NCBI RefSeq assembly: GCF_000744935.1
Contig: NZ_JQMW01000011.1
Coordinates: 620,001 to 684,000 of the forward strand
Source of the DNA: Clostridium sp. KNHs214
Lineage (GTDB): Bacteria > Bacillota > Clostridia > Clostridiales > Clostridiaceae
DNA length: 64,000 nucleotides
Reading direction: 5' to 3'
The notes under the pieces are model-generated. The model was not told the origin of the DNA and ran no database searches. It worked only from the letters and a program-made list of their open reading frames with translations. Below, piece by piece: positions 51,785-63,435 of this stretch (positions are counted from its first letter, which is position 1; each line of letters starts with the position of its first letter). The translations under genes and the position numbers were made by a program.

Positions 51785-51982
51785 TTTATAGATGAATTAG
51801 ACAAGCTAAAAGAAAAGATTATTGATTTGAAAGAACTTACACCAGAAATCTTAAACAGATTTTTAGAACGTATTGAAGTTAAATCAGATGAAACTCCGAA
51901 AATCTTTTATAGATTCTCGGAGTCATCCATTTATTTTTCAGATTTTTTTAGCAACACACAGCACTCAACATGGTTGGTCTGA
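51785..51982 (+). pseudogene. C-terminal stub of a second large serine recombinase at the rlmCD-type gene
   Basis: In-frame codons FIDELDKLKEKIIDLKELTP, then EILNRFLERIEVKSDETPKI and FYRFSESS are the coiled-coil end of a serine recombinase. It continues NTQHSTWLV and stops at 51982, overlapping the methyltransferase end antiparallel at the HVEC codons. This is the same arrangement as the ICE recombinase end at 32889. Only this stub of the former element remains. Confidence 0.75.
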
Positions 51983-53310
51983 GGAAACATGTCCACCGGC
52001 TGTACTTCCTCTGTTTTATATCCTAATTCGTGAAAAATTGATAAATCCCTAGCCAAAGTTCCTGGGTCGCAGGAAACATAAACCACTATCTTAGGATTAC
52101 TTTTACATATGGACTCTATAAGTGTTTTTTCACAACCCTTTCTTGGGGGATCTACTACCACTACATCTGGTATTATGCCCTTTGAAATAAGCTTTGGTAT
52201 TTCCTCTTCGGATTTACCTACTATAAATTCGGCATTATTTATATTGTTTACCTTACTGTTTTCTCTGGCATTCTCTATGGCTTCCTTAATTATCTCTACA
52301 CCGTATACTTTTTTGCTCTTTTGAGATAAAAACAAAGAAATAGTTCCTGTACCACAATAGGCATCAAATACCACTTCATCTCCCTTTAAGTCTGCATACT
52401 CTAGAGCTTTCCTGTATAATACTTCAGTTTGCACAGGGTTTACTTGGAAAAAGGAAAGAGGTGATATATTAAATTTAAAATTTTCTATGTAATCAGTTAT
52501 GTGGTCTTGTCCCCATAAAGTTTTACACTTAGAACCTAATATCACATTGGTTCTTTTACTATTTACATTTTGAATTATACTGTGAATTCCCCATATGTTA
52601 TCCACAAGAGATTTAATTAATTCATCTTTATTAGGCAACTTATCCCCATTAGTCACAATAACTACCATAACTTCTCCAGTTTTAAAGCCTTTTCTCACCA
52701 TTATATGTCTCACTAAACCATTGTGATTTTCCTCATTGTAAGGTTTTATATGATATTTATTCATCCACGCCTTTATTAGCTGCACTACTTTGTGAGAAAC
52801 CTCTTCTTGAATAAAACAAGTATCTATATCTATTATATTATGACTTCTTGGAGCGTAAAATCCTACTACTATGTTGCCATTTTTATCTTCTCCTACTGGA
52901 AGCTGCACTTTATTTCTATAGTGATAAGGGTTATCCATACCTATAGTGTTATGTACTGTAATTCTCCCTAGCTTTCCTATTCTCTCTAATGCATCTTCTA
53001 CTCTTTTTCTCTTAATTTGAAGTTGATAACTGTAATCTAAGTGCTGAATACTGCATCCTCCACATTTCCCAAAGGAAGGACAAACAGGAGCAACTCTTTT
53101 TTCTGAAGGCTTTATTATCTCAATAAGTTTTCCGTAACCATAATTTTTCTTAACACTTAATATTTTAACCTTTGCAGTTTCTCCTTCTATGGCTCCAGGA
53201 ATGAACACTGTAAAATTTTCTACCTTGCCTATGCCTTCTCCATCATGTCCCATGCCCGATATATTTATTATGTATTCTTCATTTTTCTTAACTGGAATTT
53301 CCTTATTCAT
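51931..53310 (-). CDS. rlmD: 23S rRNA (uracil-5-)-methyltransferase, RlmD/RlmCD family, second paralogue
   Basis: 459 aa. N-terminal TRAM domain ([20 protein letters not shown]); cluster [18 protein letters not shown] motif [32 protein letters not shown]; catalytic [20 protein letters not shown]; ends [13 protein letters not shown]. It modifies uracil in 23S rRNA. The HVE codons are the same spot where its paralogue carries an ICE. Confidence 0.92.
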   Translation of the reverse strand: MNKEIPVKKNEEYIINISGMGHDGEGIGKVENFTVFIPGAIEGETAKVKILSVKKNYGYGKLIEIIKPSEKRVAPVCPSFGKCGGCSIQHLDYSYQLQIKRKRVEDALERIGKLGRITVHNTIGMDNPYHYRNKVQLPVGEDKNGNIVVGFYAPRSHNIIDIDTCFIQEEVSHKVVQLIKAWMNKYHIKPYNEENHNGLVRHIMVRKGFKTGEVMVVIVTNGDKLPNKDELIKSLVDNIWGIHSIIQNVNSKRTNVILGSKCKTLWGQDHITDYIENFKFNISPLSFFQVNPVQTEVLYRKALEYADLKGDEVVFDAYCGTGTISLFLSQKSKKVYGVEIIKEAIENARENSKVNNINNAEFIVGKSEEEIPKLISKGIIPDVVVVDPPRKGCEKTLIESICKSNPKIVVYVSCDPGTLARDLSIFHELGYKTEEVQPVDMFPQTNHVECCVLLKKSEK

Positions 53311-53424
53311 CGTATCAACCTTTCAATAAATTTATTTAGCCATTTTCAATATTTATCAATTTTTATGTATTATTACTCCAAACTAATGTAGTGAACTCTC
53401 CCTCTGCTTGCTTACACTGAAGTG

Positions 53425-53497
53425 TGAGGTTGTGCTGACGCAGTATGACCCATAGATTAGCATACTAACTTGTTATTTATTTGAATGTGTCTAATAT
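53425..53497. repeat. Dispersed repeat R1, one-ended copy
   Basis: TGACGCAGTATGACC, ATAGATTAGCATACTAACTT, then GTTATTTATTTGAATGTGTC match the right half of the copy at 5466-5632. The left half is absent or unrecognisable. Confidence 0.65.
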
Positions 53498-53520
53498 CAT
53501 AATTATAAACTAATAATAAT

Positions 53521-53559
53521 AAATGGGCAATTCACCTTTAACCTTGACAATGCCCATTT
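53521..53559. terminator. Hairpin between rlmCD-type and DUF1540 genes
   Basis: AAATGGGCA (53521-53529) pairs perfectly with TGCCCATTT (53551-53559). Likely the terminator of the minus-strand DUF1540 gene. Confidence 0.6.
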
Positions 53560-53634
53560 CAAACTTTATCTTATAGCCTACTTTTTTGGTATAAAATATA
53601 ATAGAAACCTTTTATTATATTCTATCTTTGAAAA

Positions 53635-53994
53635 TTATATTTGAAAAGTTTCACAATTAGTACCTTCTTGATTTTCCTTGCCTATTCCTGATATACTCAC
53701 ATAATCAGCTTCACATATACCATCAGAATTATACATACATTTCTCTGCATTACATTTTATTTCTGGGCTCATTTGAATGGATTCATTGATAAATATCTGT
53801 TTAGCTTCTCCTACCACATTCATATTAAACATATTTTTCACCGCATTACCTAATCCACTTTCATCAAAAGTGTCACAATAAGTTTCTTCACTATTAGAGG
53901 CCTTTTCATCTTGTATATTTATAATATAAGCAGCACATAATCCATTTATATTATTAACACAATCGGTAGCACTACACATGAGTTTAGTTTCCAA
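53635..53994 (-). CDS. DUF1540 protein (two copies of the domain)
   Basis: 119 aa from TTG 53994, nine bases after GGAGGAG; an ATG at 54003 is the alternative. Two DUF1540 units: LMCSATDCVNNINGLCAAYI with a distant CDTF, and IKCNAEKCMYNSDGICEADY with CETF. Each has four conserved Cys. Small proteins of unknown function in Clostridia, perhaps metal-binding. Confidence 0.85.
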   Translation of the reverse strand: METKLMCSATDCVNNINGLCAAYIINIQDEKASNSEETYCDTFDESGLGNAVKNMFNMNVVGEAKQIFINESIQMSPEIKCNAEKCMYNSDGICEADYVSISGIGKENQEGTNCETFQI

Positions 53995-54037
53995 TGTTAT
54001 CATCTCCTCCAAAATATTCAAAAACAATTAATATGAT

Positions 54038-54140
54038 TCAACCACAAAAGGTACACTGTAGTGGAACCATAAAATTTATCCTCCATGACTTGCATAAGAA
54101 CTAGAAACAATAATTTTTATAATGTTCCATACATTGAAGT
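54038..54140. repeat. Degenerate MITE remnant
   Basis: ATTCAACCACAAAAGGTACA, then TCCATGACTTGCATAAGAAC resembles the GATTAACCCACAA element at 34516 but has diverged and lacks a second end. Its age differs from the two clean copies. Confidence 0.55.
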
Positions 54141-54229
54141 AATTACTGAAAACCATTTGCTTATATTCATAATTGTCTTGTTTATACTAGTTTGATACCC
54201 TAAAAATATTTTATTCAAATATTTTATGC

Positions 54230-54257
54230 AAAAAAAATACACCCAAATAGGGTGCAA
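54230..54257 (-). terminator. pyk terminator
   Basis: On the minus strand GCACCC-TATTT-GGGTGT is followed by ATTTTTTTT. About 125 bases after the pyk stop. Confidence 0.7.
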
Positions 54258-54381
54258 GGTCGTAAAATCAGTTGCCAGTATTTTCTATTATAGTAGTATA
54301 TCCATTAAAAAAATAAATATACGTATGAAATATAATTTTACAACAAAAATGAAATTAAATCAATAGTTTTTTATATATTTT

Positions 54382-56139
54382 TTATCTTACATTAGCTCTT
54401 CCGCTATATACTACTCCTCTTCCTGTGTCCATAGTTATAAATGAGCCTGTTTTTATAATATTTGTAGCATTTTCTGCTCCACAGATTATTGGAATTTCTC
54501 TAGATATACATTCTATAGCCATGTGAGATGTAAGCCCGCCATTTTCTGCTATTATACCAACGGCTCTATCTAAAGCATCTATATATTCTTTATTTAAATC
54601 TTTTACTATTAAGATTTCTCCTTCTTGAACTACTCTATTAGCCTCTTCTGGAGAATTCACTACATGAGCTACACCGTATCCTGGTTTATTTCCTGCGCCC
54701 TTACCTTGTACTAGTATATCTCCAGCTATATGAACTTTTAACATGTTTGTAGTTCCTGAATATTGTACTGGGATACCTGCTGCTATTATTACTAGATCAC
54801 CTTTATTTATATATCCCTCTTCTAAAGCTATATTTACAGATTGATCTATAAGTTCATCTGTAGATTTGTATTGAGAAGTAACTAATGGAAATACCCCCCA
54901 GTTAAGTGCTAGTTTTCTAGCTACCTTTTCATTTGGAGTTACTGCTATTATAGGACAATCCGGTCTATAGCTTGAAACCCTTTTTGCAGTACTTCCACTT
55001 TGTGTAGCTGTGATTATAGCAGAAGCGCTTAACTGTTCTGCAGTAGTTACTGCACTTAAGCTTATGGCATTAGCTACATTAGGTATATGTGCTTCCATTC
55101 TCTTTTGTAATCTTTTATTATTATCTAGTGCTTCCTCTATTCTCATAGCTATTTTAGCCATAGTTGTCACTGCTTCTACTGGCCACTTTCCTTTAGCAGT
55201 TTCACCACTTAGCATTATAGCATCTGTGCCATCAAATATAGCATTAGCTACATCCGAAGCTTCTGCTCTTGTTGGTCTTGGATTTCTTATCATAGAATCT
55301 AACATTTGGGTAGCTGTAATTACTGGCTTACCTACCATATTACATTTTTCTATTATCATCTTTTGTACAACTGGTACTTCTTCAGTTGGTATTTCTACAC
55401 CTAAATCTCCTCTAGCTACCATTATTCCGTCAGAAAACTTTATTATGTCATCTATATTTCCTACGCCTTCAGCATTCTCTATTTTAGAAAAAATCTGTAT
55501 ATCACTTCCACCATTTTTAGCCAATAGTTTTCTTATTTCTAAAACGTCTGATGCTTTTCTTATAAATGAAGCAGCTATTATGTCTACTCCTTGTTCTATA
55601 CCAAATAATAAGTCCTCTTTATCTTTCTCTGTTAAGGCTGGTAGGTTTATAGAAACTCCTGGTACGTTGACACCCTTGTGATTTGAAACTTCACCACTAT
55701 TTCTAACTATGCAGTGTATTTTGTTTTTTTCTATACTTTCTACTTGTAATCCAACTAAACCATCATCTATTAATATAGTGTCTCCAGCATTTACATCTTC
55801 ACATAATTCCTCATAAGTCACAGAGCACTTAGTTTCGTCTCCTAAAACTTCTTCTCCACAGTATATGGTGAACTTCTGTCCCTCATTTAGTTGAACAGCT
55901 TCCTTTGAAAAATTACCTGTTCTTATTTCTGGACCTTTTGTGTCAAGTATTATAGCAATTTGCTTTCTATATTCTTCTCTTAATTTTTTTACAAGGTTCA
56001 TTCTTACCTTATGTTCTTCATGATCCCCATGAGAAAAATTATGTCTAGAAGCATTCATTCCTGCTTCCATAAGTTTTGATAAGGTATCTTTATTGTCACT
56101 TGCAGGTCCTATAGTACATATAATTTTTGTTTTTTTCAT
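54382..56139 (-). CDS. pyk: Pyruvate kinase with C-terminal PEP-utilising domain
   Basis: 585 aa. Catalyses PEP + ADP to pyruvate + ATP. MKKTKIICTIGPASDNKDTL opens the barrel, SRHNFSHGDHEEH is the active-site region, IIAASFIRKASDV and MVARGDLGVEI complete it. The C-terminal extension, residues about 475-585, has GGLTSHMAIECISREIPIIC, a PEP-utiliser-like domain with the His, found in many Firmicutes. In operon order with pfkA. Confidence 0.95.
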   Translation of the reverse strand: MKKTKIICTIGPASDNKDTLSKLMEAGMNASRHNFSHGDHEEHKVRMNLVKKLREEYRKQIAIILDTKGPEIRTGNFSKEAVQLNEGQKFTIYCGEEVLGDETKCSVTYEELCEDVNAGDTILIDDGLVGLQVESIEKNKIHCIVRNSGEVSNHKGVNVPGVSINLPALTEKDKEDLLFGIEQGVDIIAASFIRKASDVLEIRKLLAKNGGSDIQIFSKIENAEGVGNIDDIIKFSDGIMVARGDLGVEIPTEEVPVVQKMIIEKCNMVGKPVITATQMLDSMIRNPRPTRAEASDVANAIFDGTDAIMLSGETAKGKWPVEAVTTMAKIAMRIEEALDNNKRLQKRMEAHIPNVANAISLSAVTTAEQLSASAIITATQSGSTAKRVSSYRPDCPIIAVTPNEKVARKLALNWGVFPLVTSQYKSTDELIDQSVNIALEEGYINKGDLVIIAAGIPVQYSGTTNMLKVHIAGDILVQGKGAGNKPGYGVAHVVNSPEEANRVVQEGEILIVKDLNKEYIDALDRAVGIIAENGGLTSHMAIECISREIPIICGAENATNIIKTGSFITMDTGRGVVYSGRANVR

Positions 56140-56183
56140 GAAACATACTCTCCTTATTAAATATTAATTTTATATAATGGAAG

Positions 56184-56261
56184 ACGTTAGGCACATTCAA
56201 ATAAATAATAAGTTAGTATGCTAGTATATTCCACTTGTTATTTCTTTTCATGTACCTTATT
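56184..56261. repeat. Dispersed repeat R1, internally deleted copy
   Basis: ACGTTAGGCACATTCAAATA and, inverted at the other end, TTTCTTTTCATGTACCTTAT: both terminal arms of the R1 repeat face each other with only about 30 bases between. It lies between pfkA and pyk. Confidence 0.7.
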
Positions 56262-56298
56262 AATATTAGCTTACCCAATATAGTGTTCATTAATTATT

Positions 56299-57548
<1,250 letters not shown>

Positions 57549-57553
57549 TAAAA

Positions 57554-57592
57554 AACACCACCTAAGGCACATTGAGATATTTAGATGATGTT
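57554..57592 (-). terminator. dnaE terminator
   Basis: On the minus strand AACATCATCTAA pairs with TTAGGTGGTGTT (12 bp, two G·U) followed by TTTTT. Directly after the dnaE stop. Confidence 0.8.
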
Positions 57593-57604
57593 TTCTATAT
57601 GTTT

Positions 57605-60600
57605 TTATTGTTTTTTTACATTGTCATAAGAAAATATTTGTACAAGTTTACTCATAACCTCTGGTTCCTCACTTAACCATAGATCTCTGTTCACTCTGTA
57701 TTTCTTTCTTTCCCTCTTGGTACATATATAAACCGGTATATTTCCACTAAATTCTTCTGCTAATTTTCTTATATTACTTAAAGCTGATTTTGTTTTGCTC
57801 TCATCTTCCACCAAAATATATATTTTACTGCTATTTATCTTTACCAGCGGTTCTATTGTATCACAAAGTATTTTAGGCTGTTCATCTTCTCTTATACTAA
57901 CTCTTCCTTTAACTATGATTAACTCATCTTCATTTATAAAGCTTTTATATTTATCCAATACTTTTGGAAATACCACAACTTCTATAGTACCATATAAATC
58001 TTCCAAAGCCATAAAACACATCATGGTATTACTTCTAGTGACCTTCTTGCTTAAGCTAGAAATGATTCCACCCATAACTACTCTGTCTCCGTCTTTTACC
58101 TTTAGGTCATTTTCACTTACTGTTACATTTTCTTCTATATCTTCATTTATGATTATGTCTGTAGTTTTGGTATCCGTAGTAGCCTTTAAAGATTCTATAT
58201 ATTCATCTAGTGGATGACCTGATATATACAAACCTGTCATTTCCTTCTCCATAGACAAAATATACTTTTTATCGAATTCTTGTATATTGGGATAAACTAC
58301 TCCTAAATCCATTATAGGTTCTTCTACAGTATCAAATAAACTCATCTGACCCTTTATATTTTTCTTATTTCTATTGTTTATTCCATCTAGAACCTTTTCA
58401 TAAACCGCTAAAAGTTTAGATCTATATATAGAAAAATTATCAAAGGCACCACATTTTATAAGGCTTTCCACTGCCCTTTTATTAACAGAGCTCAAGTCTA
58501 TTTTATTACAAAAGTCCATAAAATCGTTGAATATTCCATTTTCCTCTCTAGATTTTACTATACTATCTACTACATTTACTCCTATATTTTTTATTGCAGA
58601 CATGCCAAATCTTATTTTACCCTTTTGAACTGTAAAATCAGTAAAACTTTCATTTATATCCGGCGGAAGCACTTCTATACCTGCTTCCTTGGCAAACCTT
58701 ATATAGTGGGCTACTTTTTCATTGTCACCCCTTACACTATTTAGCATAGCTGCTATAAATTCTGTAGGATAGTAATACATTAAATATGCCGTATGATATC
58801 CTACTACTGCATAAGCAGCGGCGTGGGATTTATTGAAGGCATAGGATGCAAAGTCCATCATAAGGTCAAATATCTTATTTGCCACCTCTTCGCTTATGCC
58901 ATTTCTAACACAGCCCGGCACCAATACCTTACCCTCTTCATCCACTATTCCATGTATAAAATTTTGTCTCTCCTTAAGCATTACATCGTGCTTCTTCTTA
59001 GACATAGCACGTCTAACCAAATCACTTCTTCCCATAGAATATCCAGCTAGTTTTCTAACAATTTCCATAACCTGTTCCTGATAAACCATGCACCCATAAG
59101 TCACATTTAATATAGGCTCTAATTCTGGAGTTAAATACTGAATTTCCTTTGGATTCTTTTTATTTTTTAAGTAATTTGGTATTTCTGCCATAGGACCTGG
59201 TCTGTAAAGACTTATGCCCGCAATTATATCCTCTAATGAATCGGGCCTTAATTCTTTCATAAAACTAGTCATGCCTGGGGACTCTAGCTGAAACACCCCA
59301 GTGGTCTTGCCCTCTCCAATCATGCGATACACATTTTTATCTTCAAAACCTAATTTATCTAAGTCAATATCTATATTTTTAGTTTTCTTTATTATATCAA
59401 GTGCATCTCTTATGACAGTTAGGGTACGTAAGCCCAAGAAATCCATTTTCAAAAGTCCAAGTTCTTCCAAAGTTCCCATAGGAAATTGTGCCACTACATT
59501 GTCATCATTTTTTTGAAGCGGCACATAATTTACTAAAGGTTTAGATGCTATAACTACACCAGCTGCATGGGTAGATGTATGTCTTGGAAGACCTTCTAAT
59601 TTTCTCGCTATATCAATAAGTTCTTTTACTCTAGTATCATCTTCATATACCAGTTTAAGCTCTGGATTCATATCCAATGCTTTATCTATAGTTATACCTC
59701 CCTGTACTATAGGTATCATCTTAGCTATTTTGTCTACTTCCGCATAGGAGTAATTAAGCGCTCTACCTACATCTCTAATGCAAGCCCTAGCTGCCATAGT
59801 ACCAAAGGTTATAATCTGAGATACATTATTTTCTCCATATTTATCCACCACGTAATCGATAACCTCTTGCCTTCTTTCATAGCAAAAATCGCTATCTATA
59901 TCTGGCATGGACACACGTTCTGGATTAAGAAATCTTTCAAATATTAGTCCATATTTTATTGGGTCTATTTTGGTTATTCCTAAGGTATAAGCTACCAATG
60001 ACCCTGCCCCACTACCTCTGCCTGGCCCTGTAATTATACTACTTTCTCTGGCAAACCTTATGAAGTCCCAAACTATGAGAAAATAATCTACATAGCCCAT
60101 TTGATTTATTATGCCCAGTTCGTATTCCAGTCTTTCCTTTAATTCTTCTCCTATATCTTGGTACCTTTCCTCTAGTCCTTTATAACATAAATCTCTTAAG
60201 TATTCATAATGATCTTGCCCCTTTTTCAAAGGGAATTCTGGCAATTTAGACACATGAAATTCATAATCGAAATTACATTGTTCTGCTATTTTTACGGTAT
60301 TTTCCAGCGCTTCTTTAGCATAGGAAAATTGACTATACATTTCCTCTGGTGATCTTAAATAGAACTGACCTGACGGATACCTCATTCTATTTTCATCATC
60401 TACCGTCTTACCTGTTTGAATGCATAAAAGTACATCATGAGCTTTGGTATCTTCCTTTTTTATATAGTGCACGTCATTACTTGCAATTAATGGTATATCT
60501 AACTCTTTTGACAATTCTATAAGCTCATCATTTACCTTTAACTGATCCTGAAGTCCGTGATATTGAAGTTCTAAATAAAAGCCTTCTTTAAATATTTCCT

Positions 60601-61081
60601 TGTATAAAAGTGCAACTTTTTTAGCTTTTTCTATATTTCCCTTCAATATATTCGCTTGAACTTCTCCCCCTAAACATGCACTAGTCGCTATAAGTCCTTC
60701 ACTGTGTTTTTTTAAGTATTCATGATCCACTCTAGGTTTATAATAAAAGCCTTCTATAGATGCTGTAGAAACTATCTTCATTAAATTCTCATAACCCTTT
60801 TCATTCTTTACCAAAAGTACTAGGTGGTATATGCTGTTTTCTTTATTATCCTTTAATTCCATGGACTTTTCAGATACATATATTTCACAACCTATTATAG
60901 GTTTTATTCCTTGTTTTTTAGCTTCCTTATAAAATTCTACACATCCATACATGGTTCCGTGATCCGTTATGGCAAGGCTGTGCATTCCTAATTCTTTAGC
61001 CCTAGCTATAAGTTTGTCAACCTTGCCTGAACCATCTAAGAGACTGTACTCTGTATGCACATGAAGATGTACAAAATCCAT
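57605..61081 (-). CDS. dnaE: DNA polymerase III alpha subunit
   Basis: 1158 aa. N-terminal PHP domain: VHLHVHTEYSLLDGSGKVDK and LAITDHGTMYGCVEFYKEAK. Polymerase core: GPGRGSGAGSLVAYTLGITK, MPDIDSDFCYERRQEVIDYV (catalytic Asp pair), RHTSTHAAGVVI. Tandem HhH region and C-terminal OB fold (RVVMGGIISSLSKKVTRSNT). Main or error-prone replicative polymerase besides PolC. Starts ATG 61081 after AGGAGG. Confidence 0.96.
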   Translation of the reverse strand: MDFVHLHVHTEYSLLDGSGKVDKLIARAKELGMHSLAITDHGTMYGCVEFYKEAKKQGIKPIIGCEIYVSEKSMELKDNKENSIYHLVLLVKNEKGYENLMKIVSTASIEGFYYKPRVDHEYLKKHSEGLIATSACLGGEVQANILKGNIEKAKKVALLYKEIFKEGFYLELQYHGLQDQLKVNDELIELSKELDIPLIASNDVHYIKKEDTKAHDVLLCIQTGKTVDDENRMRYPSGQFYLRSPEEMYSQFSYAKEALENTVKIAEQCNFDYEFHVSKLPEFPLKKGQDHYEYLRDLCYKGLEERYQDIGEELKERLEYELGIINQMGYVDYFLIVWDFIRFARESSIITGPGRGSGAGSLVAYTLGITKIDPIKYGLIFERFLNPERVSMPDIDSDFCYERRQEVIDYVVDKYGENNVSQIITFGTMAARACIRDVGRALNYSYAEVDKIAKMIPIVQGGITIDKALDMNPELKLVYEDDTRVKELIDIARKLEGLPRHTSTHAAGVVIASKPLVNYVPLQKNDDNVVAQFPMGTLEELGLLKMDFLGLRTLTVIRDALDIIKKTKNIDIDLDKLGFEDKNVYRMIGEGKTTGVFQLESPGMTSFMKELRPDSLEDIIAGISLYRPGPMAEIPNYLKNKKNPKEIQYLTPELEPILNVTYGCMVYQEQVMEIVRKLAGYSMGRSDLVRRAMSKKKHDVMLKERQNFIHGIVDEEGKVLVPGCVRNGISEEVANKIFDLMMDFASYAFNKSHAAAYAVVGYHTAYLMYYYPTEFIAAMLNSVRGDNEKVAHYIRFAKEAGIEVLPPDINESFTDFTVQKGKIRFGMSAIKNIGVNVVDSIVKSREENGIFNDFMDFCNKIDLSSVNKRAVESLIKCGAFDNFSIYRSKLLAVYEKVLDGINNRNKKNIKGQMSLFDTVEEPIMDLGVVYPNIQEFDKKYILSMEKEMTGLYISGHPLDEYIESLKATTDTKTTDIIINEDIEENVTVSENDLKVKDGDRVVMGGIISSLSKKVTRSNTMMCFMALEDLYGTIEVVVFPKVLDKYKSFINEDELIIVKGRVSIREDEQPKILCDTIEPLVKINSSKIYILVEDESKTKSALSNIRKLAEEFSGNIPVYICTKRERKKYRVNRDLWLSEEPEVMSKLVQIFSYDNVKKQ

Positions 61082-61176
61082 CTAATATCCTCCTCTCTAG
61101 TGTATTAGTTTTTATTTTATAAAAACTTGCCCACTCATAATTTTCATAAAATATTGAGAAAGCAAGTTATCAAACC

Positions 61177-62475
61177 TTAATTTAGTATTTTAGCTGACAG
61201 TATAGTTTTTGCTATTAAATCTTTAGTTTTATTGTACATGCTAACTTCCACTTTGCATGAATTTCTACCCATATCCACAATCTCAGTATATATATCTATT
61301 GGTCTGTTCATTTGAACAGGTCTCATAAAATAAGTTACTATGTTGTCCACATATATGTTAACATTGTTTTTGCTTCGCACAGTAAGCTCAGCAGTAGTGG
61401 AAAGAAGCATATTTAAAGCTCCACTGGAAGCTGTTCCTAGCTCATTTAACATTTCAGGTATTATTTCTCCATAAAAATGCATTTTTCCATCTTCATTATT
61501 GTATTTGAAATTCTCTAAAATTAAATCCTCCATAGTTTCTTTTACATGTTCCTGTCTTGATGCGTACTTAAGAGCTTTAATTACATCTTTCCTTGTTATA
61601 ACTCCTAAAAGTTTCTTTTTGTGTACCACAGGACACATTTTTATATTTTCCCAAACCATTATATGTGCAGCATAAGCTATAGTGGTTTTTGAAAAAACTG
61701 TTATTGGATTTTTAGTCATTACATTACTTATAAGCTCTTGATCATCAACTCCATCACTTATATCTCTTAAGGTAACTATGCCCACTAACTTATTATCCTT
61801 ATCTAATACTGGAAATCTTTCATGTTTATTCTTTTTCACTAATTCCTTAAACTTTCTTACATTATCCGTATCCAACATACATTCTGCCTCAGTCATTATA
61901 TCTTCTGCCAATATTATATCTTTTTTAATTATATTTTCAGAAAGAGCCCTGTTTATCATACTAGCTATAGTAAAAGTATCATAGCTGGAAGATATAATAG
62001 GCAAACATTTTTCGTCTCCTAATTTTTTAATTTCTTCACTGCATTGAAATCCACCTGCTATAAGTACTCCACATTCATTCATCAATGCTAACCTTTGAAG
62101 TTCCTCCCTATTTCCAACTATAACTAAAGATGATTTTTCAATAAACCTTGCAGCAGCATCCTCTGTCATTGCTCCTATAAAAAAATTACTTAAAGTTTTA
62201 TATATACCCTCTTTTCCCCCAAAAATATTTCCTTCTACTATGTTAACAACTTCAGCATATGTTAAAAGCTCTCTATTTTTCTTTTCCACTTTTTCTACTC
62301 TTATAGTTCCAACTCTAGGAATAGTTGACACTATTCCTGAATCCTCGGATTCTTTTATGGCTCTATAGGTAGTTCCCTCGCTTACACTTAATTCTGCCGC
62401 AATACCTCTTACAGAAATCCTAGTTCCAGGGGTTAATGAATTAATATAATTCAATATTTTCTCGTGTTTAGACAT
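61177..62475 (-). CDS. CBS-DRTGG-hotdog regulator (YtoI family)
   Basis: 432 aa. N-terminal winged HTH (TRISVRGIAAELSVSEGTTY), DRTGG domain (IVEGNIFGGKEG to about 180), two CBS domains (ILAEDIMTEAECMLDTDNVR; VMTKNPITVFSKTTIAYAAH), and a C-terminal hotdog thioesterase-like domain. Probably binds an adenine nucleotide and controls transcription. Between whiA and dnaE. Confidence 0.88.
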   Translation of the reverse strand: MSKHEKILNYINSLTPGTRISVRGIAAELSVSEGTTYRAIKESEDSGIVSTIPRVGTIRVEKVEKKNRELLTYAEVVNIVEGNIFGGKEGIYKTLSNFFIGAMTEDAAARFIEKSSLVIVGNREELQRLALMNECGVLIAGGFQCSEEIKKLGDEKCLPIISSSYDTFTIASMINRALSENIIKKDIILAEDIMTEAECMLDTDNVRKFKELVKKNKHERFPVLDKDNKLVGIVTLRDISDGVDDQELISNVMTKNPITVFSKTTIAYAAHIMVWENIKMCPVVHKKKLLGVITRKDVIKALKYASRQEHVKETMEDLILENFKYNNEDGKMHFYGEIIPEMLNELGTASSGALNMLLSTTAELTVRSKNNVNIYVDNIVTYFMRPVQMNRPIDIYTEIVDMGRNSCKVEVSMYNKTKDLIAKTILSAKILN

Positions 62476-62483
62476 AAAATTTA

Positions 62484-63434
62484 CTACCTGCCTTCTTTTC
62501 TTAATTCTTCTGCTATTTTTTCTATTTTTCTAAGTCTATGGTTTACTCCTGATTTTCCAACCTTAGGATTCAACATTTCTCCTAATTCCTTTAGGGACTC
62601 ATCTGGATACTTTAGTCTAAGTTCAGCTATCTCTCTTAAGTTTTTAGGAAGTCTTTTTAAGCCTATTTCACTTTCAATTAACTTTATACTCTCTACTTGT
62701 CTAACTGCAGCATTTACAGTTTTACTTAAATTAGCAGTTTCACAATTTACCAATCTATTAACATTATTCCTCATTTCCTTCATTATTCTTATGTTTTCTA
62801 AGAAAAATAATGAACTATGAGCTCCTATAATACTTAATAAATCAGAAATTTGTTCTCCTTCTTTAATGTAAATTACATAGCTGCTTTTTCTTTGTATAAC
62901 CTTTGAGTTAAGGCCATAAGTGTTGATTAACCCACTAAGCTCTTCCGCATAGTTATTATCATGAGTTACAAATTCTAAATGATAGGTCTTTTCAGGATTG
63001 CTAATACTTCCTCCCCCTAAAAAAGACCCTCTTATAAAGGCCTTTTTAGTTTTATCGTCATAAACTAAATTTGAAGGTATTCCAAATTCCAATGAAAAAC
63101 TGTCTTGCTGTTTTAAAACGCCAACTTTTCTTAATAAGTTTTTAACTCCCATTTCTTCATTTATAATTATTACATAAACATTATTCTTCTTTAGAGAATT
63201 ATTTTTCTTAACCATTATTCTAGCATGTATACCAAAATGAGTTTTTAACAATTTAAATACTAATCTTGCAATACTAGGATTTTCTGTAGTTATCTTAAAA
63301 CTTAATTGTTTATTTGATGCCAAAGCTATGGTGCCACTTACTTTCATCACTCCTGATAATATAGCTATAGCCTCTTCTTTGGAAACCTCCACATATCTAC
63401 AAACTTCACTTTTAACCTTTGACGAAAACGACAT
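62484..63434 (-). CDS. whiA: Sporulation/cell-division regulator WhiA
   Basis: 316 aa. LAGLIDADG-like core (IRGSFLGGGSISNPEKTYHL, EFVTHDNNYAEELSGLINTY) and a C-terminal HTH (LRLKYPDESLKELGEMLNPK, KSGVNHRLRKIEKIA). Nucleoid-associated transcription factor. Sits one base after yvcK, as in most Firmicutes. Confidence 0.95.
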   Translation of the reverse strand: MSFSSKVKSEVCRYVEVSKEEAIAILSGVMKVSGTIALASNKQLSFKITTENPSIARLVFKLLKTHFGIHARIMVKKNNSLKKNNVYVIIINEEMGVKNLLRKVGVLKQQDSFSLEFGIPSNLVYDDKTKKAFIRGSFLGGGSISNPEKTYHLEFVTHDNNYAEELSGLINTYGLNSKVIQRKSSYVIYIKEGEQISDLLSIIGAHSSLFFLENIRIMKEMRNNVNRLVNCETANLSKTVNAAVRQVESIKLIESEIGLKRLPKNLREIAELRLKYPDESLKELGEMLNPKVGKSGVNHRLRKIEKIAEELRKEGR

Positions 63435-63435
63435 C

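Noticed and set aside
55010-55681. 223-aa plus-strand ORF opposite pyk
   Set aside because: Antisense of the pyruvate kinase core, no ribosome site, no domain.
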